Notes: generated from the letters alone by a model not told the origin. Counted from the stretch's first letter, positions 1 through 9,745 are shown. The stretch: 64,000 nucleotides of DNA from Bacillus stratosphericus (GCF_020524495.1 NZ_JAIVLB010000007.1:1-64000), one strand, 5' to 3'. Program-made: numbers and translations.

Positions 1-118
1 AATATTGAAGTATACTTTTGTTCACGCCAATCTGTTTTGCAATTCTAAGCAAGCTCTCACGGTCAATGAGGTATCGTTTTACCGCTTTGATTTTATCTTC
101 AATTGTAAATTTAGCCAA
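1..118 (-). CDS. IS3-family transposase OrfA, N-terminal fragment (partial)
   Basis: The reading frame starts at a TTG at 118, preceded by GGAGGTG, and runs off the left edge of the window. The visible 39 residues begin MAKFTIEDKIKAVKRYL and read into a helix-turn-helix (SLLRIAKQIGVNKS). This is the typical N-terminus of the small OrfA protein of IS150-type elements, which binds the IS ends and is joined to the OrfB catalytic domain by frameshifting in intact elements. OrfB is not in the window, so activity cannot be judged. No ATG alternative is available, and the TTG choice rests on spacing to the ribosome binding site. Confidence 0.7.
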   Translation of the reverse strand, partial: MAKFTIEDKIKAVKRYLIDRESLLRIAKQIGVNKSILQY

Positions 119-171
119 AAGAAAAGCACCTCCAAATGTTAGACTGTGTCTAATATTTGGGGTGCACTTCA
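1..171 (-). mobile_element. IS3-family (IS150-like) insertion sequence, 5' end only
   Basis: This is the left end of an insertion sequence that continues beyond the window. Read on the minus strand, the terminus starts with TGAAGTGCACCCC and continues CAAATATTAGACAC, which resembles the TG...CACCCC...TTAGACAC inverted-repeat end of IS150-type IS3 elements. A strong ribosome binding site (GGAGGTG) and the orfA start follow about 55 bp inside. The outer end at about 171 lies only some 15 bp beyond the yktA stop codon, so the element sits in the 3' flank of yktA and did not disrupt it. The second terminus and target duplication lie outside the window. Confidence 0.75.
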
Positions 172-186
172 GATTGGCTCGTTTTT

Positions 187-456
187 TTACATACGTATGA
201 TCGCTGTTTCTACTGCCTCTCTTGCGCTTGTCACTGTGCGATAAGGAGAATACCCGCTTCCTTTTTCAAACGCCGCACAATGCGTCTTTTCCTCTGCTTT
301 CGATGGCACAACCTCTTTAAATCGTTTATACGCATCTAACACTTCCTGTTTGGCAATTCCTTTTTCATATGCTTTTTCAACGGCCTGAAAAAACGAAATG
401 ACCGCCATTTTTTCCTCTGTTGTCCAGTCGACATCCAGTGGATATTGATATTCCAT
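187..456 (-). CDS. yktA: YktA, UPF0223 family protein
   Basis: A complete 89-residue acidic protein matching B. subtilis YktA (UPF0223) in length and in motifs such as PLDVDWTTEEKMAVISFF near the N-terminus and KRFKEVVPSKAEEK in the middle. The family is a small helical, cytoplasmic protein of unknown biochemical function. The start is ATG at 456, preceded by a GAGGGAC ribosome binding site. It is divergent from speA, as expected from the B. subtilis order speA-yktA read in reverse. The stop codon is followed almost immediately by the end of an IS3-family element. No signal peptide or membrane segment is seen. Confidence 0.88.
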   Translation of the reverse strand: MEYQYPLDVDWTTEEKMAVISFFQAVEKAYEKGIAKQEVLDAYKRFKEVVPSKAEEKTHCAAFEKGSGYSPYRTVTSAREAVETAIIRM

Positions 457-633
457 TTCTGTCCCTCACTTTTCTTTTTGAACTTTTATTATAGCATCTA
501 ATCTATCAGAAACCGATCGATTTTATGCTTTACATTCCGATCAGTTCATAATATAATTCTTTTGTTTTATGCAATGAAATCTGCTGTTATTGGGAAAATA
601 AGAGCAGGTATTTCGATGAAGGTGGGAATGCAA

Positions 634-2106
634 TTGTCACAACATGATACACCCTTATTTACTGGACTAAAAAAACATGCTTCAACCAATCCAGTTCAAT
701 TTCACATTCCAGGCCATAAGAAAGGAGCTGGAATGGATCCTGAATTTAGAGCATTCATTGGAGACAATGCATTAAGCATTGACCTCATTAATATAGAACC
801 TCTTGATGATTTACATTCGCCTCGAGGGATGATAAAAGAAGCACAAGAGTTAGCAGCAGAAGCATTCGGTGCTGACCATACGTTTTTCTCCATCCAAGGA
901 ACAAGCGGCGCGATCATGACAATGGTGATGACCGTATGCGGACCAGGAGATAAAATTATTGTTCCACGTAACGTTCATAAGTCGATTATGTCGGCTATTG
1001 TATTCTCTGGTGCAATTCCTGTTTTTATCCACCCAGAAATCGACAAAGAGCTTGGCATTTCTCACGGCATTACACCAGAGTCAGCCAAAAAAGCGCTAAC
1101 CGAGCATCCAGATGCAAAGGGTTTGCTTGTAATTAACCCTACGTATTTTGGCATTTCAGCTGATTTAAAAACGATCGTAGAGATTGCTCATTCATTTGAT
1201 GTGCCTGTCCTTGTTGATGAAGCACATGGTGTACATATTCATTTTCACGATGAGCTTCCGCTGTCTGCGATGCAAGCAGGTGCTGATATGGCGGCAACAA
1301 GTGTCCATAAACTTGGCGGCTCCCTCACCCAGAGCTCTATTTTAAATATGAAGGAAGGGCTTGTTTCAAAGGATCGTGTACAATCAATTTTGAGCATGCT
1401 GACGACAACGTCCACTTCTTATTTGCTGTTAGCATCACTTGATGTTGCTAGAAAACGATTAGCCACTGAAGGAAAGGCACTCGTAGATGAAGCGATTCGT
1501 TTAGCTGAATCAGCAAGAAGCCGTTTGAATCAAATTGACGGCATAACCTGTATTGGTCAGGAGATACTCGGCTCAGCTTCTACTTACGATTACGATCCAA
1601 CGAAATTAATTATTTCGATTAAAGATCTTGGACTAAATGGCCATGATGTGGAAAATTGGCTCAGAGAAAGCCACCGAATTGAAGTGGAACTCTCTGACCT
1701 ATACAACATTCTATGTATCGTGACGCCTGGCGATTCTGACGAGACAATTGATACGCTTGTGACGGCTATGAAAGAAATTGCAGTAACCTCTACACGTGAA
1801 GGCAACAAACAAGCGGTCACGGAAGTTTTACTGCCTGAGATCCCATCACTTGCCATGACGCCTCGTGACGCTTTTTACGCCATAACGGAAGTGATTCCAT
1901 TTAAAGAAGCGGCTGGCCGCATTATTGCAGAGTTTATCATGGTGTACCCGCCAGGCATTCCGATTTTTATACCAGGTGAAATCATCACAGAAGAAAACAT
2001 ATCGTATATCTTTAAAAATATCGAAATAGGTCTCCCTGTTCAAGGACCTGAAGATTCAACGTTAGAGATGATTCTTGTCATTAAAGAGCAAAAAACAATT
2101 TTATAA
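634..2106 (+). CDS. speA: Arginine/lysine/ornithine decarboxylase SpeA
   Basis: A PLP-dependent decarboxylase of the Orn/Lys/Arg class. In B. subtilis SpeA makes agmatine from arginine, the first step of polyamine synthesis. I place the start at TTG 634, 7 nt after AAGGTGGG. This gives MSQHDTPLF at the N-terminus and 490 residues, the B. subtilis length, whereas an upstream ATG at 562 would add 24 unconserved residues. The PLP aldolase-fold domain carries the VDEAHGVHIHFH stretch (about 194-205) and the Schiff-base lysine in SVHKLGG (K226). The C-terminal domain begins near residue 370 and includes MVYPPGIPIFIPGE. It is followed by a strong bidirectional terminator shared with the convergent SR1 locus. 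Confidence 0.95.
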   Translation: MSQHDTPLFTGLKKHASTNPVQFHIPGHKKGAGMDPEFRAFIGDNALSIDLINIEPLDDLHSPRGMIKEAQELAAEAFGADHTFFSIQGTSGAIMTMVMTVCGPGDKIIVPRNVHKSIMSAIVFSGAIPVFIHPEIDKELGISHGITPESAKKALTEHPDAKGLLVINPTYFGISADLKTIVEIAHSFDVPVLVDEAHGVHIHFHDELPLSAMQAGADMAATSVHKLGGSLTQSSILNMKEGLVSKDRVQSILSMLTTTSTSYLLLASLDVARKRLATEGKALVDEAIRLAESARSRLNQIDGITCIGQEILGSASTYDYDPTKLIISIKDLGLNGHDVENWLRESHRIEVELSDLYNILCIVTPGDSDETIDTLVTAMKEIAVTSTREGNKQAVTEVLLPEIPSLAMTPRDAFYAITEVIPFKEAAGRIIAEFIMVYPPGIPIFIPGEIITEENISYIFKNIEIGLPVQGPEDSTLEMILVIKEQKTIL

Positions 2107-2110
2107 AAGA

Positions 2111-2146
2111 AGCATGCAGCCCCGTAGGGAGCTGCATGCTTTTTTA
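2111..2146. terminator. Bidirectional terminator shared by speA and SR1
   Basis: The stem AGCATGCAGC / GCTGCATGCT with a 10-nt loop is followed by a run of T on the plus strand and, because of the flanking A run, also has a U-tract on the minus strand. It ends speA on the plus strand. It also sits directly after the SR1P stop codon on the minus strand, as expected for the 3' end of the SR1 RNA. Confidence 0.9.
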
Positions 2147-2147
2147 T

Positions 2148-2273
2148 TTATTCAGAGGCTTCATCACAGCAATGACAGTGACCACACGTTCCATAAAGCG
2201 TTGTCACTTTTTCATTCTCAAATTGATCAATGGTTTCATTGCAATCTTGACAAATAATTGTACCCACGTACAC
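2148..2273 (-). CDS. sr1P: SR1P, GapA-binding small peptide
   Basis: A short frame inside SR1 encodes about 41 residues containing GTIICQDCNE, FENEKVTTLYGTC and a Cys/His-rich tail (CGHCHCCDE). This is closely similar to B. subtilis SR1P, which binds the glycolytic GAPDH GapA and stimulates RNase J1 activity. It is Cys-rich with CxxC pairs, so a metal-binding or disulfide fold is possible. Start choice: an AAAAGGGG ribosome binding site is 9 nt from GTG 2273; ATG 2279 is too close (about 3 nt) and GTG 2267 is rather far. The rnjA gene for RNase J1 lies about 9 kb away in this window. Confidence 0.85.
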   Translation of the reverse strand: MYVGTIICQDCNETIDQFENEKVTTLYGTCGHCHCCDEASE

Positions 2274-2302
2274 GTACATTCCCCTTTTCTTCACTCATAG
2301 TT

Positions 2303-2316
2303 TGAAAACGTTTAAT
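2303..2316 (+). promoter_or_regulatory. Candidate cre (CcpA) site in SR1 leader
   Basis: TGAAAACGTTTAAT matches the cre consensus TGWAANCGNTNWCA except for the last two bases. It lies just downstream of the SR1 start site, consistent with the minor CcpA repression reported for SR1 in B. subtilis. Confidence 0.45.
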
Positions 2317-2331
2317 GTATTTCTTATCTCT

Positions 2332-2360
2332 ATAATATGATGTCATATTTAAGTTGTCAA
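2332..2360 (-). promoter_or_regulatory. Sigma-A promoter of SR1
   Basis: On the minus strand TTGACA (2355-2360) and TATTAT (2332-2337) are separated by exactly 17 nt. This is nearly consensus and would place the SR1 5' end at about 2325. Confidence 0.85.
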
Positions 2361-2368
2361 CGGTTAAT

Positions 2369-2379
2369 TGTATGACACA
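2369..2379 (-). promoter_or_regulatory. Candidate CcpN operator upstream of SR1 promoter
   Basis: The minus strand reads TGTGTCATACA just upstream of the -35 box. This matches the CcpN motif as I recall it (TRTGHYATAYW) at every position. A weaker second copy, TATGACATCAT (2337-2347), lies between -10 and -35. CcpN is the main repressor of SR1 under glycolytic conditions in B. subtilis. Confidence 0.65.
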
Positions 2380-2580
2380 TTTAATCATTTTTTATAAATA
2401 TATGCTTTTTCCTCATCATATTGAGGGAACGTTTCAATTGTATTTTGCTTCATATCAATTCTATAACAATTGAGTAACAATTGAAGATTGTGAAAACGGA
2501 CGTGATACACTAGATTGGCTAACAAAGAATCAGCTCCTAAAAATGTTGGTACAACCCCAAAGGATTTTGAGGTGAATAGA

Positions 2581-2970
2581 TTGAATTTTATGAGGACACT
2601 TCTCATTATATTCCCTATGCTCTTTGTATTTAGTTCATGCTCATTTGCGTATATCATACCGAATCAGACAGACCAACTCCATCATATTCAAAAACCGAGG
2701 ATTCTCTTTTTTACTGATGCAGAAAACCTTGATAAAGAAAGTCCTTATTATGATGCAGTGCTCGATTTAAAAAATCAGTACCCAAAGGAAATGTCAAAGA
2801 TGATTGTGAAAGAGGATCGTAAAGGTTGGAAAAATGAAGTAGACGAGTTACCGGCTATTTTACTTGTCAATAATGATAAAGTCATTGTGAAGGTTGAGGG
2901 AAATGTCCGAAGTAAAAAGGATATCTTATCGCCCTTATGTCATGCATTAGACCGTATGAATACAAATTAA
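2581..2970 (+). CDS. slp: Slp, small lipoprotein
   Basis: A 129-residue protein in the position of B. subtilis slp, between pdhD and speA. The start is TTG 2581, 5 nt after GAGGTGA; the ATG at 2590 is the alternative. The N-terminus is a lipoprotein signal peptide with a hydrophobic core and a lipobox FSSC, giving a lipidated Cys20 on the outer face of the membrane. The mature part looks thioredoxin-like in secondary-structure pattern (PRILFFTDAENLDKESPYYD, LPAILLVNNDKVIVKVEG) but has no CxxC, so a redox role is unlikely. In B. subtilis the product is annotated as a small peptidoglycan-associated lipoprotein. Its function here is unknown. Confidence 0.8.
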   Translation: MNFMRTLLIIFPMLFVFSSCSFAYIIPNQTDQLHHIQKPRILFFTDAENLDKESPYYDAVLDLKNQYPKEMSKMIVKEDRKGWKNEVDELPAILLVNNDKVIVKVEGNVRSKKDILSPLCHALDRMNTN

Positions 2971-3005
2971 TGAAATGTGCCTTCCACTTATATATTTATA
3001 TCAAA

Positions 3006-3055
3006 CAGCCTGAGCCCATATCAATACAGGACTCAGGCTGCTTAGTGTCTTTTTA
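3006..3055 (+). terminator. Terminator after slp
   Basis: A 9-bp stem CAGCCTGAG / CTCAGGCTG is followed by a short T-rich stretch (TCTTTTT at about 3049-3055). It lies between the convergent slp and pdhD genes. Confidence 0.7.
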
Positions 3056-3124
3056 ACACTGTCTACTTGACAGGGGTCACTTCATTCATAAGGAAGAATA
3101 CTTTCTAAAAATTTGATAGGTTTA

Positions 3125-4537
3125 TTATTTTACGATATGGATTGGGCTTCCAATTGCTACTTCAGCCGTTTCCATTGTGATTTCTCCTAGTGTTGGGTGA
3201 GCGTGAATTGTCATTGCGATATCTTCAGCAGTCACGCCAGCTTCAATTGCAAGGCTAAGCTCTGAAATCATATCAGAAGCCCCAACACCCGCAATTTGTG
3301 CACCGATGACTAGACCATCCTCTTTCCGAGTGATGATTTTCATGAAGCCATCAGTTGCGTCAAGAGAAAGTGCACGTCCGTTTGCTGCGAATGGAAATTT
3401 GGCTGCAACGATTTCGATTCCTTCTTCTTTTGCTTCTGCTTCAGTGTATCCAACAGTTGCAAGTTCTGGCTCAGTGAATACAACAGCAGGAATACCAAGG
3501 TAATCAATTTCAGCTTGCTCTCCAGCGATTGCTTCAGCTGCAATTTTACCTTCGTAAGAAGCTTTGTGTGCAAGTGGTGGTCCATCAACGATATCACCAA
3601 TTGCATAGATGTTCGATACGCTTGTACGGCATTGTTTGTCAGTTTTAACAACTCCGCGATCTGTCAATTCAACACCAACTTGCTCAAGGCCAAGCTCATC
3701 CGTATTTGGACGACGACCAACTGTTACAAGAACGTAGTCTGCATCAACTGTTTTTTCTTCACCTTTTACTTCGAAAGTAACAGTAACACCATCAGATGTT
3801 TCTTCAACGCCTTTTGCAAGGGCGTTTGTATGGATTTCAACGTTTCCTTTTTTCTTGAGGTTACGTTTCACCAAAGAGCTCATTTGCTTTTCAAAGCCTG
3901 GAAGGATTTCGTCTCCACCTTCAAGGATGATAACTTCAGTTCCAAAGTTTGCATAAGCCGTTCCAAGCTCAGTACCAATGTATCCACCTCCGATCACAAC
4001 TAACTTTTTAGGTACTTCTTTAAGTGCCAAAGCACCAGTTGAGTTGATCACACGATCAGTGTATTTAAATGTAGGCAATTCAATTGGACGAGATCCAGTT
4101 GCAAGAATTGCGTTTTTGAACGTGTAAGTTTGTGCTGAATTTTCATCCATGACACGTACAGAGTTGCTGTCTACGAAATAAGCTTCACCTTTTACGATGT
4201 CGACTTTATTTCCTTTTAGAAGACCTTGAACTCCACCTGTTAATTTGTTAACAACAGAAGCTTTCCACTCTTGAACTTTTGTAAAGTCAACTGTTACGTT
4301 TTCAGCTTTGATACCCATGTCTTCAGAATGCTTTACATGTTCGAAACGATGGCCAGCATTGATTAACGCTTTTGAAGGGATACAGCCGACGTTTAGACAT
4401 ACACCGCCAAGCGTACCTTTTTCAACAATTGTTACTTTTTGTCCAAGCTGTGCAGCACGAATAGCAGCTACATATCCACCAGGACCTGCACCGATGACAA
4501 GAGTATCTGTTTCGATTGGGAAATCTCCTACTACCAT
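3125..4537 (-). CDS. pdhD: Dihydrolipoamide dehydrogenase, E3 of pyruvate dehydrogenase
   Basis: E3 flavoprotein of 470 residues that re-oxidises the lipoyl groups of E2 and reduces NAD+. It carries the FAD-binding [17 protein letters not shown] motif (about 15-31), the redox disulfide [13 protein letters not shown] (about 44-56), the NAD-binding [13 protein letters not shown] and the C-terminal HAHPTLGE segment with the catalytic His. It is the last gene of pdhABCD, 4 nt downstream of pdhC, and convergent with slp. It also serves other 2-oxoacid complexes in bacilli. Confidence 0.97.
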   Translation of the reverse strand: MVVGDFPIETDTLVIGAGPGGYVAAIRAAQLGQKVTIVEKGTLGGVCLNVGCIPSKALINAGHRFEHVKHSEDMGIKAENVTVDFTKVQEWKASVVNKLTGGVQGLLKGNKVDIVKGEAYFVDSNSVRVMDENSAQTYTFKNAILATGSRPIELPTFKYTDRVINSTGALALKEVPKKLVVIGGGYIGTELGTAYANFGTEVIILEGGDEILPGFEKQMSSLVKRNLKKKGNVEIHTNALAKGVEETSDGVTVTFEVKGEEKTVDADYVLVTVGRRPNTDELGLEQVGVELTDRGVVKTDKQCRTSVSNIYAIGDIVDGPPLAHKASYEGKIAAEAIAGEQAEIDYLGIPAVVFTEPELATVGYTEAEAKEEGIEIVAAKFPFAANGRALSLDATDGFMKIITRKEDGLVIGAQIAGVGASDMISELSLAIEAGVTAEDIAMTIHAHPTLGEITMETAEVAIGSPIHIVK

Positions 4538-4541
4538 AACA

Positions 4542-5882
4542 TTACGCCTCCATTAAAATTAATTGTGGATCATTCAATAAACGCTTGATGTGGTTAAGGG
4601 CATTTTGCGCAGTAGCTCCATCAATCATACGATGGTCAAAGCTTAGGGAAAGAGCTAAGACTGGAGCTGCAACGATTTCGCCATCACGAACAACCGCTTT
4701 TTCAGCGATACGGCCAATACCAAGGATCGCTACTTCAGGGTGGTTAATGACTGGCGTAAACCATTGTCCACCAGCAGAACCGATGTTAGTGATTGTGCAA
4801 GATGCACCTTTCATTTCAGCCGGAGCCAATTTACCATCACGTGCTTTTGTTGCAAGCTCATTGATTTCGTTAGATACTTCGAAAATTGCTTTGCGATCTG
4901 CATTTTTCACAACTGGAACAAGCAAGCCTTTTTCTGTATCAGCTGCAATTCCGATGTTGTAGTAATGCTTTTGCACAACTTCATCTGTTTTATCATCAAT
5001 AGAAGTGTTAAGTACTGGGTACTTTTTCAAAGCAGAAGTTAGAGCTTTTACAACGTAAGGCAAGTAAGTTAACTTGATTCCTTGATCAGCTGCAACTTGT
5101 TTGAATTGTTTACGATGTGCAACAAGGTTTGTTACATCAACTTCATCCATTAATGTTACGTGAGGAGCTGTATGCTTAGAGTTCACCATTGCTTTCGCGA
5201 TTGCTTTGCGGATTCCGCTCATTTTCTCGCGAGTTTCTGGGAATTCTCCTTCTAGAACTGGAGCTGCTGCCGCTTTTGGAGCTGCTTCTTCTTTCACACT
5301 TTCAGCTGCTTGAGGTGCTGCTTCTTGACTTGCAGAACCACCATTAACGAAGCTGTCGATATCTTCTTTTAAGACACGGCCATGTTTACCAGTACCTGCA
5401 ACTTTGTAAATTTCAACTCCTTTTTCACGAGCATATTTACGTACAGAAGGCATAGCGATGATGCGTTTGTTTGGATCGGCATCTACTTGCTCTTGTGCGC
5501 CAGCACCAGTTGCTGCTGCCGCTTCTTCTTGAGCCACTTCTTTCTTTTCAGGCTCGTTACCAGCTTCAGCAGTACCTTGTACTTGAGCTTCAGTTTTCGC
5601 TTCGCCTTCTTCTTCGCTGCCTTTAAATTGAAGATTTTCGTAACCAGGTGCATCAAACGTAATGATTGTTTGTCCTACAGTTGCAACTGTTCCCTCTTCA
5701 ACTTTTAATTCTAATACTTTTCCTTTAACAGGTGAAGGAATTTCTACAACTGCTTTATCATTTTGTACCTCTGCTAAAACGTCATCTTCATTGATTTCGT
5801 CGTTTGGTTTTACAAACCACTTAACGATCTCACCTTCGTGGATACCTTCTCCGATGTCCGGAAGTTTAAATTCAAATGCCAC
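4542..5882 (-). CDS. pdhC: Dihydrolipoamide acetyltransferase, E2 of pyruvate dehydrogenase
   Basis: E2 core of 446 residues. From the N-terminus: one lipoyl domain with the lipoylated Lys in [13 protein letters not shown] (about 38-50), an Ala/Glu/Gln-rich flexible linker (about 85-130), a peripheral subunit-binding domain ([14 protein letters not shown]...[11 protein letters not shown]), a second Ala/Pro linker and the catalytic domain ending with the [10 protein letters not shown] active-site His motif. The start is GTG 5882 after a good AGGAGG site. It is separated from pdhB by a 110-bp gap with a hairpin, which may set the pdhAB:pdhCD ratio. Confidence 0.97.
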   Translation of the reverse strand: MAFEFKLPDIGEGIHEGEIVKWFVKPNDEINEDDVLAEVQNDKAVVEIPSPVKGKVLELKVEEGTVATVGQTIITFDAPGYENLQFKGSEEEGEAKTEAQVQGTAEAGNEPEKKEVAQEEAAAATGAGAQEQVDADPNKRIIAMPSVRKYAREKGVEIYKVAGTGKHGRVLKEDIDSFVNGGSASQEAAPQAAESVKEEAAPKAAAAPVLEGEFPETREKMSGIRKAIAKAMVNSKHTAPHVTLMDEVDVTNLVAHRKQFKQVAADQGIKLTYLPYVVKALTSALKKYPVLNTSIDDKTDEVVQKHYYNIGIAADTEKGLLVPVVKNADRKAIFEVSNEINELATKARDGKLAPAEMKGASCTITNIGSAGGQWFTPVINHPEVAILGIGRIAEKAVVRDGEIVAAPVLALSLSFDHRMIDGATAQNALNHIKRLLNDPQLILMEA

Positions 5883-5950
5883 TGTTTTTCGCCTCCTAGA
5901 TTTTATTGAACCCTTTTTGTGTAATCATTACACCATCATGTAAATTGATA

Positions 5951-5980
5951 AAGGGGAAGAGAAATAAATTCTTTTCCCCC
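5951..5980 (-). promoter_or_regulatory. Intercistronic hairpin between pdhB and pdhC
   Basis: The stem GGGGAAGAGAA / TTCTTTTCCCC (11 bp with one G-U pair in RNA, 5-nt loop) begins 13 nt after the pdhB stop, read on the minus strand. It is followed by an interrupted U tract (UUUAUCAAUUU). It could be a leaky terminator or an RNA 3'-end stabiliser for pdhAB, with pdhC served by read-through and perhaps a second promoter. Confidence 0.55.
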
Positions 5981-5992
5981 ACTATCATTTAA

Positions 5993-6970
5993 TTAAAATT
6001 CAAGAACTTTCTTAGCTGTTTCAAGTACATCTTTATGGTTTGGAAGCCATACGCTTTCAGCTTGAGAGAAAGCAAATACAGTATCCGGTGCAGCTACACG
6101 AAGTATTGGTGCTTCCAGGCTAAGGATTGCTCTATCATTAATTTCAGCTACTACGTTTGCAGCAATACCCGCTTGTTTTTGTGCTTCTTGAACAACGATC
6201 GCACGACCTGTTTTTTCCACAGAAGCGATGATTGTTTCAATATCAAGCGGGCTGACTGTACGAAGATCGATCACTTCAGCAGAAACGCCTTCTTTTTCAA
6301 GTTCTTCAGCAGCTTTAAGTGATTCGTGAACCATTGCACCGTAAGTGATAATAGAAAGGTCAGAACCTTCACGTTTCACGTCAGCTTTACCGATTTCAAT
6401 TGTGTACTCTTCTTCAGGAACTTCCTGACGGAAAGAGCGATAAAGTTTCATATGCTCAAGGAACACAACTGGATCGTTGTCGCGAATTGCAGAAATTAAT
6501 AGTCCTTTTGCATCGTAAGGTGTTGAAGGAATAACAACCTTGATACCAGGCTGTTGTGCGATAAGACCTTCTAAGCTGTCCGCGTGAAGCTCAGGTGTAT
6601 GAACCCCTCCACCGAATGGAGAACGGATTGTCACTGGAGAATGCCAGCGTCCGCCAGAACGGTAACGCATTCGAGCCATTTGTCCAGAAACAGAATCTAA
6701 TACTTCGTAAACGAATCCGAAGAATTGAATTTCCATTACTGGGCGGAATTCTTGTAGTCCAAGGCCAATTGCAAGACCGCCAATACCAGATTCAGCAAGT
6801 GGAGTATCGAATACGCGATCCTCACCAAACTCTTTTTGCAATCCTTCAGTCGCACGGAATACGCCGCCGTTTACACCAACGTCTTCTCCGAAAACGAGAA
6901 CGTTTTCGTCATTTTTCAGTTCTGTGCGTAACGCATCAGTGATCGCTTGAATCATTGTCATTTGCGCCAT
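5993..6970 (-). CDS. pdhB: Pyruvate dehydrogenase E1 component, beta subunit
   Basis: A 325-residue transketolase-type beta chain. It pairs with PdhA to decarboxylate pyruvate with thiamine diphosphate and reductively acetylate the lipoyl arm of E2. The N-terminal pyrimidine-binding domain includes [16 protein letters not shown] and [19 protein letters not shown] (active-site Glu region). The C-terminal domain has DLRTVSPLD and [11 protein letters not shown]. The start is ATG 6970, 3 nt after the pdhA stop, so translation is probably coupled. Confidence 0.97.
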   Translation of the reverse strand: MAQMTMIQAITDALRTELKNDENVLVFGEDVGVNGGVFRATEGLQKEFGEDRVFDTPLAESGIGGLAIGLGLQEFRPVMEIQFFGFVYEVLDSVSGQMARMRYRSGGRWHSPVTIRSPFGGGVHTPELHADSLEGLIAQQPGIKVVIPSTPYDAKGLLISAIRDNDPVVFLEHMKLYRSFRQEVPEEEYTIEIGKADVKREGSDLSIITYGAMVHESLKAAEELEKEGVSAEVIDLRTVSPLDIETIIASVEKTGRAIVVQEAQKQAGIAANVVAEINDRAILSLEAPILRVAAPDTVFAFSQAESVWLPNHKDVLETAKKVLEF

Positions 6971-6973
6971 GGC

Positions 6974-8486
<1,513 letters not shown>

Positions 8487-8560
8487 GAGCTGTTTTCAGC
8501 TCTTTTAGATTGTTGACAAAGGGCTAAAGTGATCTTTATTTTAGCCCTTTGTCTTCTTTT
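8487..8560 (-). repeat. Short copy of dispersed terminator-associated repeat (copy A)
   Basis: Read on the minus strand from the ykyA stop: GCTGAAAAGAAGACAAAGGG, then a 15-bp hairpin GACAAAGGGCTAAA...TAGCCCTTTGTC, then AACAATCTA, then a different hairpin AAGAGCTG/CAGCTCTT with a T-run. The order and sequence equal the distal 55-60 bp of the elements at 21.3 and 39.1 kb, here without their left 100 bp. The repeat supplies the TGA stop and last serine codon of ykyA. The two hairpins act as tandem terminators for ykyA. Confidence 0.85.
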
Positions 8561-9228
8561 CAGCTATTTTTCGCCTCTTTATCTGCTGCTTTGTATAAAG
8601 CCTTTTTATGCTCATTCAATTGGTCTGTATATTGATTGAACTTCTTGCTTTCTTTTCTGACTTTGCTGTAAGAACGATTCACTGTCTTCAGCTTGGATTT
8701 CAGATCCTCGTATCCTTTATCTTTCTTTTTTAAGGATTGATACAAAAGCTGATCTAGTTTCAGCGCCTTTTGATACTCACGGTATAGCTGATCGTATGAC
8801 GCATATCTCTTCTCGATTAATTTCACCGTTTGATCTGCTTGATCTTTTAATGCTGCATCTTTTATCCGCCCGGCAGACTCCTTTACAGATTGAAATTCTT
8901 TTTTCGATTGATCCATACTGTCTTTTTCTGTTTTCAAATGTTCTTCACGCTTCGTTGCCGATGCTAATGCCTGGTCAGAATAACTTGATACTGTTTTTGT
9001 ATGGTCCTTCGTTGTCTGAACCATCTTAGAATACAGCTGCTGCTCTTTTTTTTCATACCTTTGCAATGTATCTTGCTCTTTTTCAAATAAGGCCTCTTTT
9101 TCACTCATTTTCGTCATGGCATCTTGCATGTCCTTGAGCGGACTTTGCCCTCCGCAGCCGGCCAAAACAAGGACACATATCCCCGCCAAAGTAGCACGTG
9201 CTTTGCTGCTTCTATTCACCTGTCTCAT
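8560..9228 (-). CDS. ykyA: YkyA-like cell-envelope lipoprotein
   Basis: A 222-residue lipoprotein whose start is ATG 9228 after AAAGGGGGA. A longer frame adds 20 residues but has no matching ribosome site and would bury the signal peptide. The signal peptide runs to a lipobox LAGC, lipidated at Cys25. The mature part is highly charged and predicted coiled-coil over almost its full length (repeated Glu/Lys/Gln heptads such as LKTEKDSMDQSKKEFQSVKE). It matches the position and type of B. subtilis ykyA, a putative cell-wall-binding lipoprotein of unknown role. The last codons and stop are contributed by a dispersed repeat, so the C-terminus may differ from that of relatives. Confidence 0.82.
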   Translation of the reverse strand: MRQVNRSSKARATLAGICVLVLAGCGGQSPLKDMQDAMTKMSEKEALFEKEQDTLQRYEKKEQQLYSKMVQTTKDHTKTVSSYSDQALASATKREEHLKTEKDSMDQSKKEFQSVKESAGRIKDAALKDQADQTVKLIEKRYASYDQLYREYQKALKLDQLLYQSLKKKDKGYEDLKSKLKTVNRSYSKVRKESKKFNQYTDQLNEHKKALYKAADKEAKNS

Positions 9229-9341
9229 TCCAGGGTCCCCCTTTACATCTCCACATACCACTATAATTTCTATCGTCTTTTGTGACAAGGAAAGAGAGTA
9301 GGCTGAAGAAGATTTTTTTCATGCCATAGGCTCATGACTAT

Positions 9342-9368
9342 ACAAATAGTGTATTCATACATAGTTTA
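9342..9368 (+). promoter_or_regulatory. Candidate sigma-K promoter
   Basis: CATAGTTTA (9360-9368) fits the sigma-K -10 pattern CATANNNTA. An AC dinucleotide sits 16 nt upstream (9342-9343), as in the -35 pattern. It would drive the YjcZ-like gene in the mother cell late in sporulation. Confidence 0.45.
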
Positions 9369-9429
9369 TATTACACGCTTCGCCTTTACTTCTGAGAGGC
9401 CGAGTGTATTTCCAAAGGAGGTCAAAAGT

Positions 9430-9633
9430 ATGTCTAATTTTAGTCATGGAAGTATGTATGGTGGATACGGCGGTTACGGATATGGATACGGCGGTGGCTG
9501 CTGCTATCCAAGTTATGGTGGTGGATACGGATATGGTGGTGGACGTACATTCGCTTTAATCGTCGTCCTTTTCATCCTATTGATCATTGTAGGCGCAGCA
9601 TTCTTAGGCGGCGGCGGTGGTGGCTGCTGCTAA
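9430..9633 (+). CDS. Gly/Tyr/Cys-rich YjcZ-family sporulation peptide
   Basis: A 67-residue protein whose start is ATG 9430 after AAAGGAGGTC. The N-terminal 38 residues are GYGG-type low-complexity repeats with a CC pair. Then comes one hydrophobic helix ([18 protein letters not shown]) and a GGGGGCC tail. The helix is the hallmark of the YjcZ family of small spore proteins in bacilli. The upstream sigma-K-like box supports mother-cell expression, and the Gly/Tyr/Cys composition suggests a coat or crust component. The precise role is unknown. No gene of this kind occupies the ykyA-defB gap in the B. subtilis order I know. Confidence 0.75.
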   Translation: MSNFSHGSMYGGYGGYGYGYGGGCCYPSYGGGYGYGGGRTFALIVVLFILLIIVGAAFLGGGGGGCC

Positions 9634-9745
9634 TGGCTCTCTAAACCTCTGACCGGTCTCTGACGACCGGTCTTCTTTATTTCATTGCATATGTTGTGTA
9701 TCATTTTATATACTTTACATACAAAGGAAATAGGAGTGAAGTTTT

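Larger units (their letters stand above)
2108..2325 (-). ncRNA. sr1: SR1 dual-function small RNA
   Basis: A predicted transcript of about 215 nt in the slp-speA gap, close to the size known for B. subtilis SR1 (about 205 nt). In B. subtilis SR1 base-pairs with ahrC mRNA (arginine catabolism activator) and also encodes the peptide SR1P, and it lies in the same pdhD-speA neighbourhood. Here the minus strand carries a near-consensus sigma-A promoter (2332-2360), an SR1P-like reading frame (2148-2273) and a strong terminator. The 5' end is inferred from the -10 box and the 3' end from the terminator. The ahrC-pairing segments were not checked because ahrC is not in the window. Confidence 0.82.

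Noticed and set aside
562-633. N-terminal extension of SpeA from ATG 562
   Set aside because: No ribosome site, and TTG 634 with a good site reproduces the B. subtilis N-terminus and length.
3515-4003. 162-codon open frame opposite pdhD
   Set aside because: Antisense shadow of a highly conserved gene with Cys/Phe/Ser-rich nonsense composition and no ribosome site.
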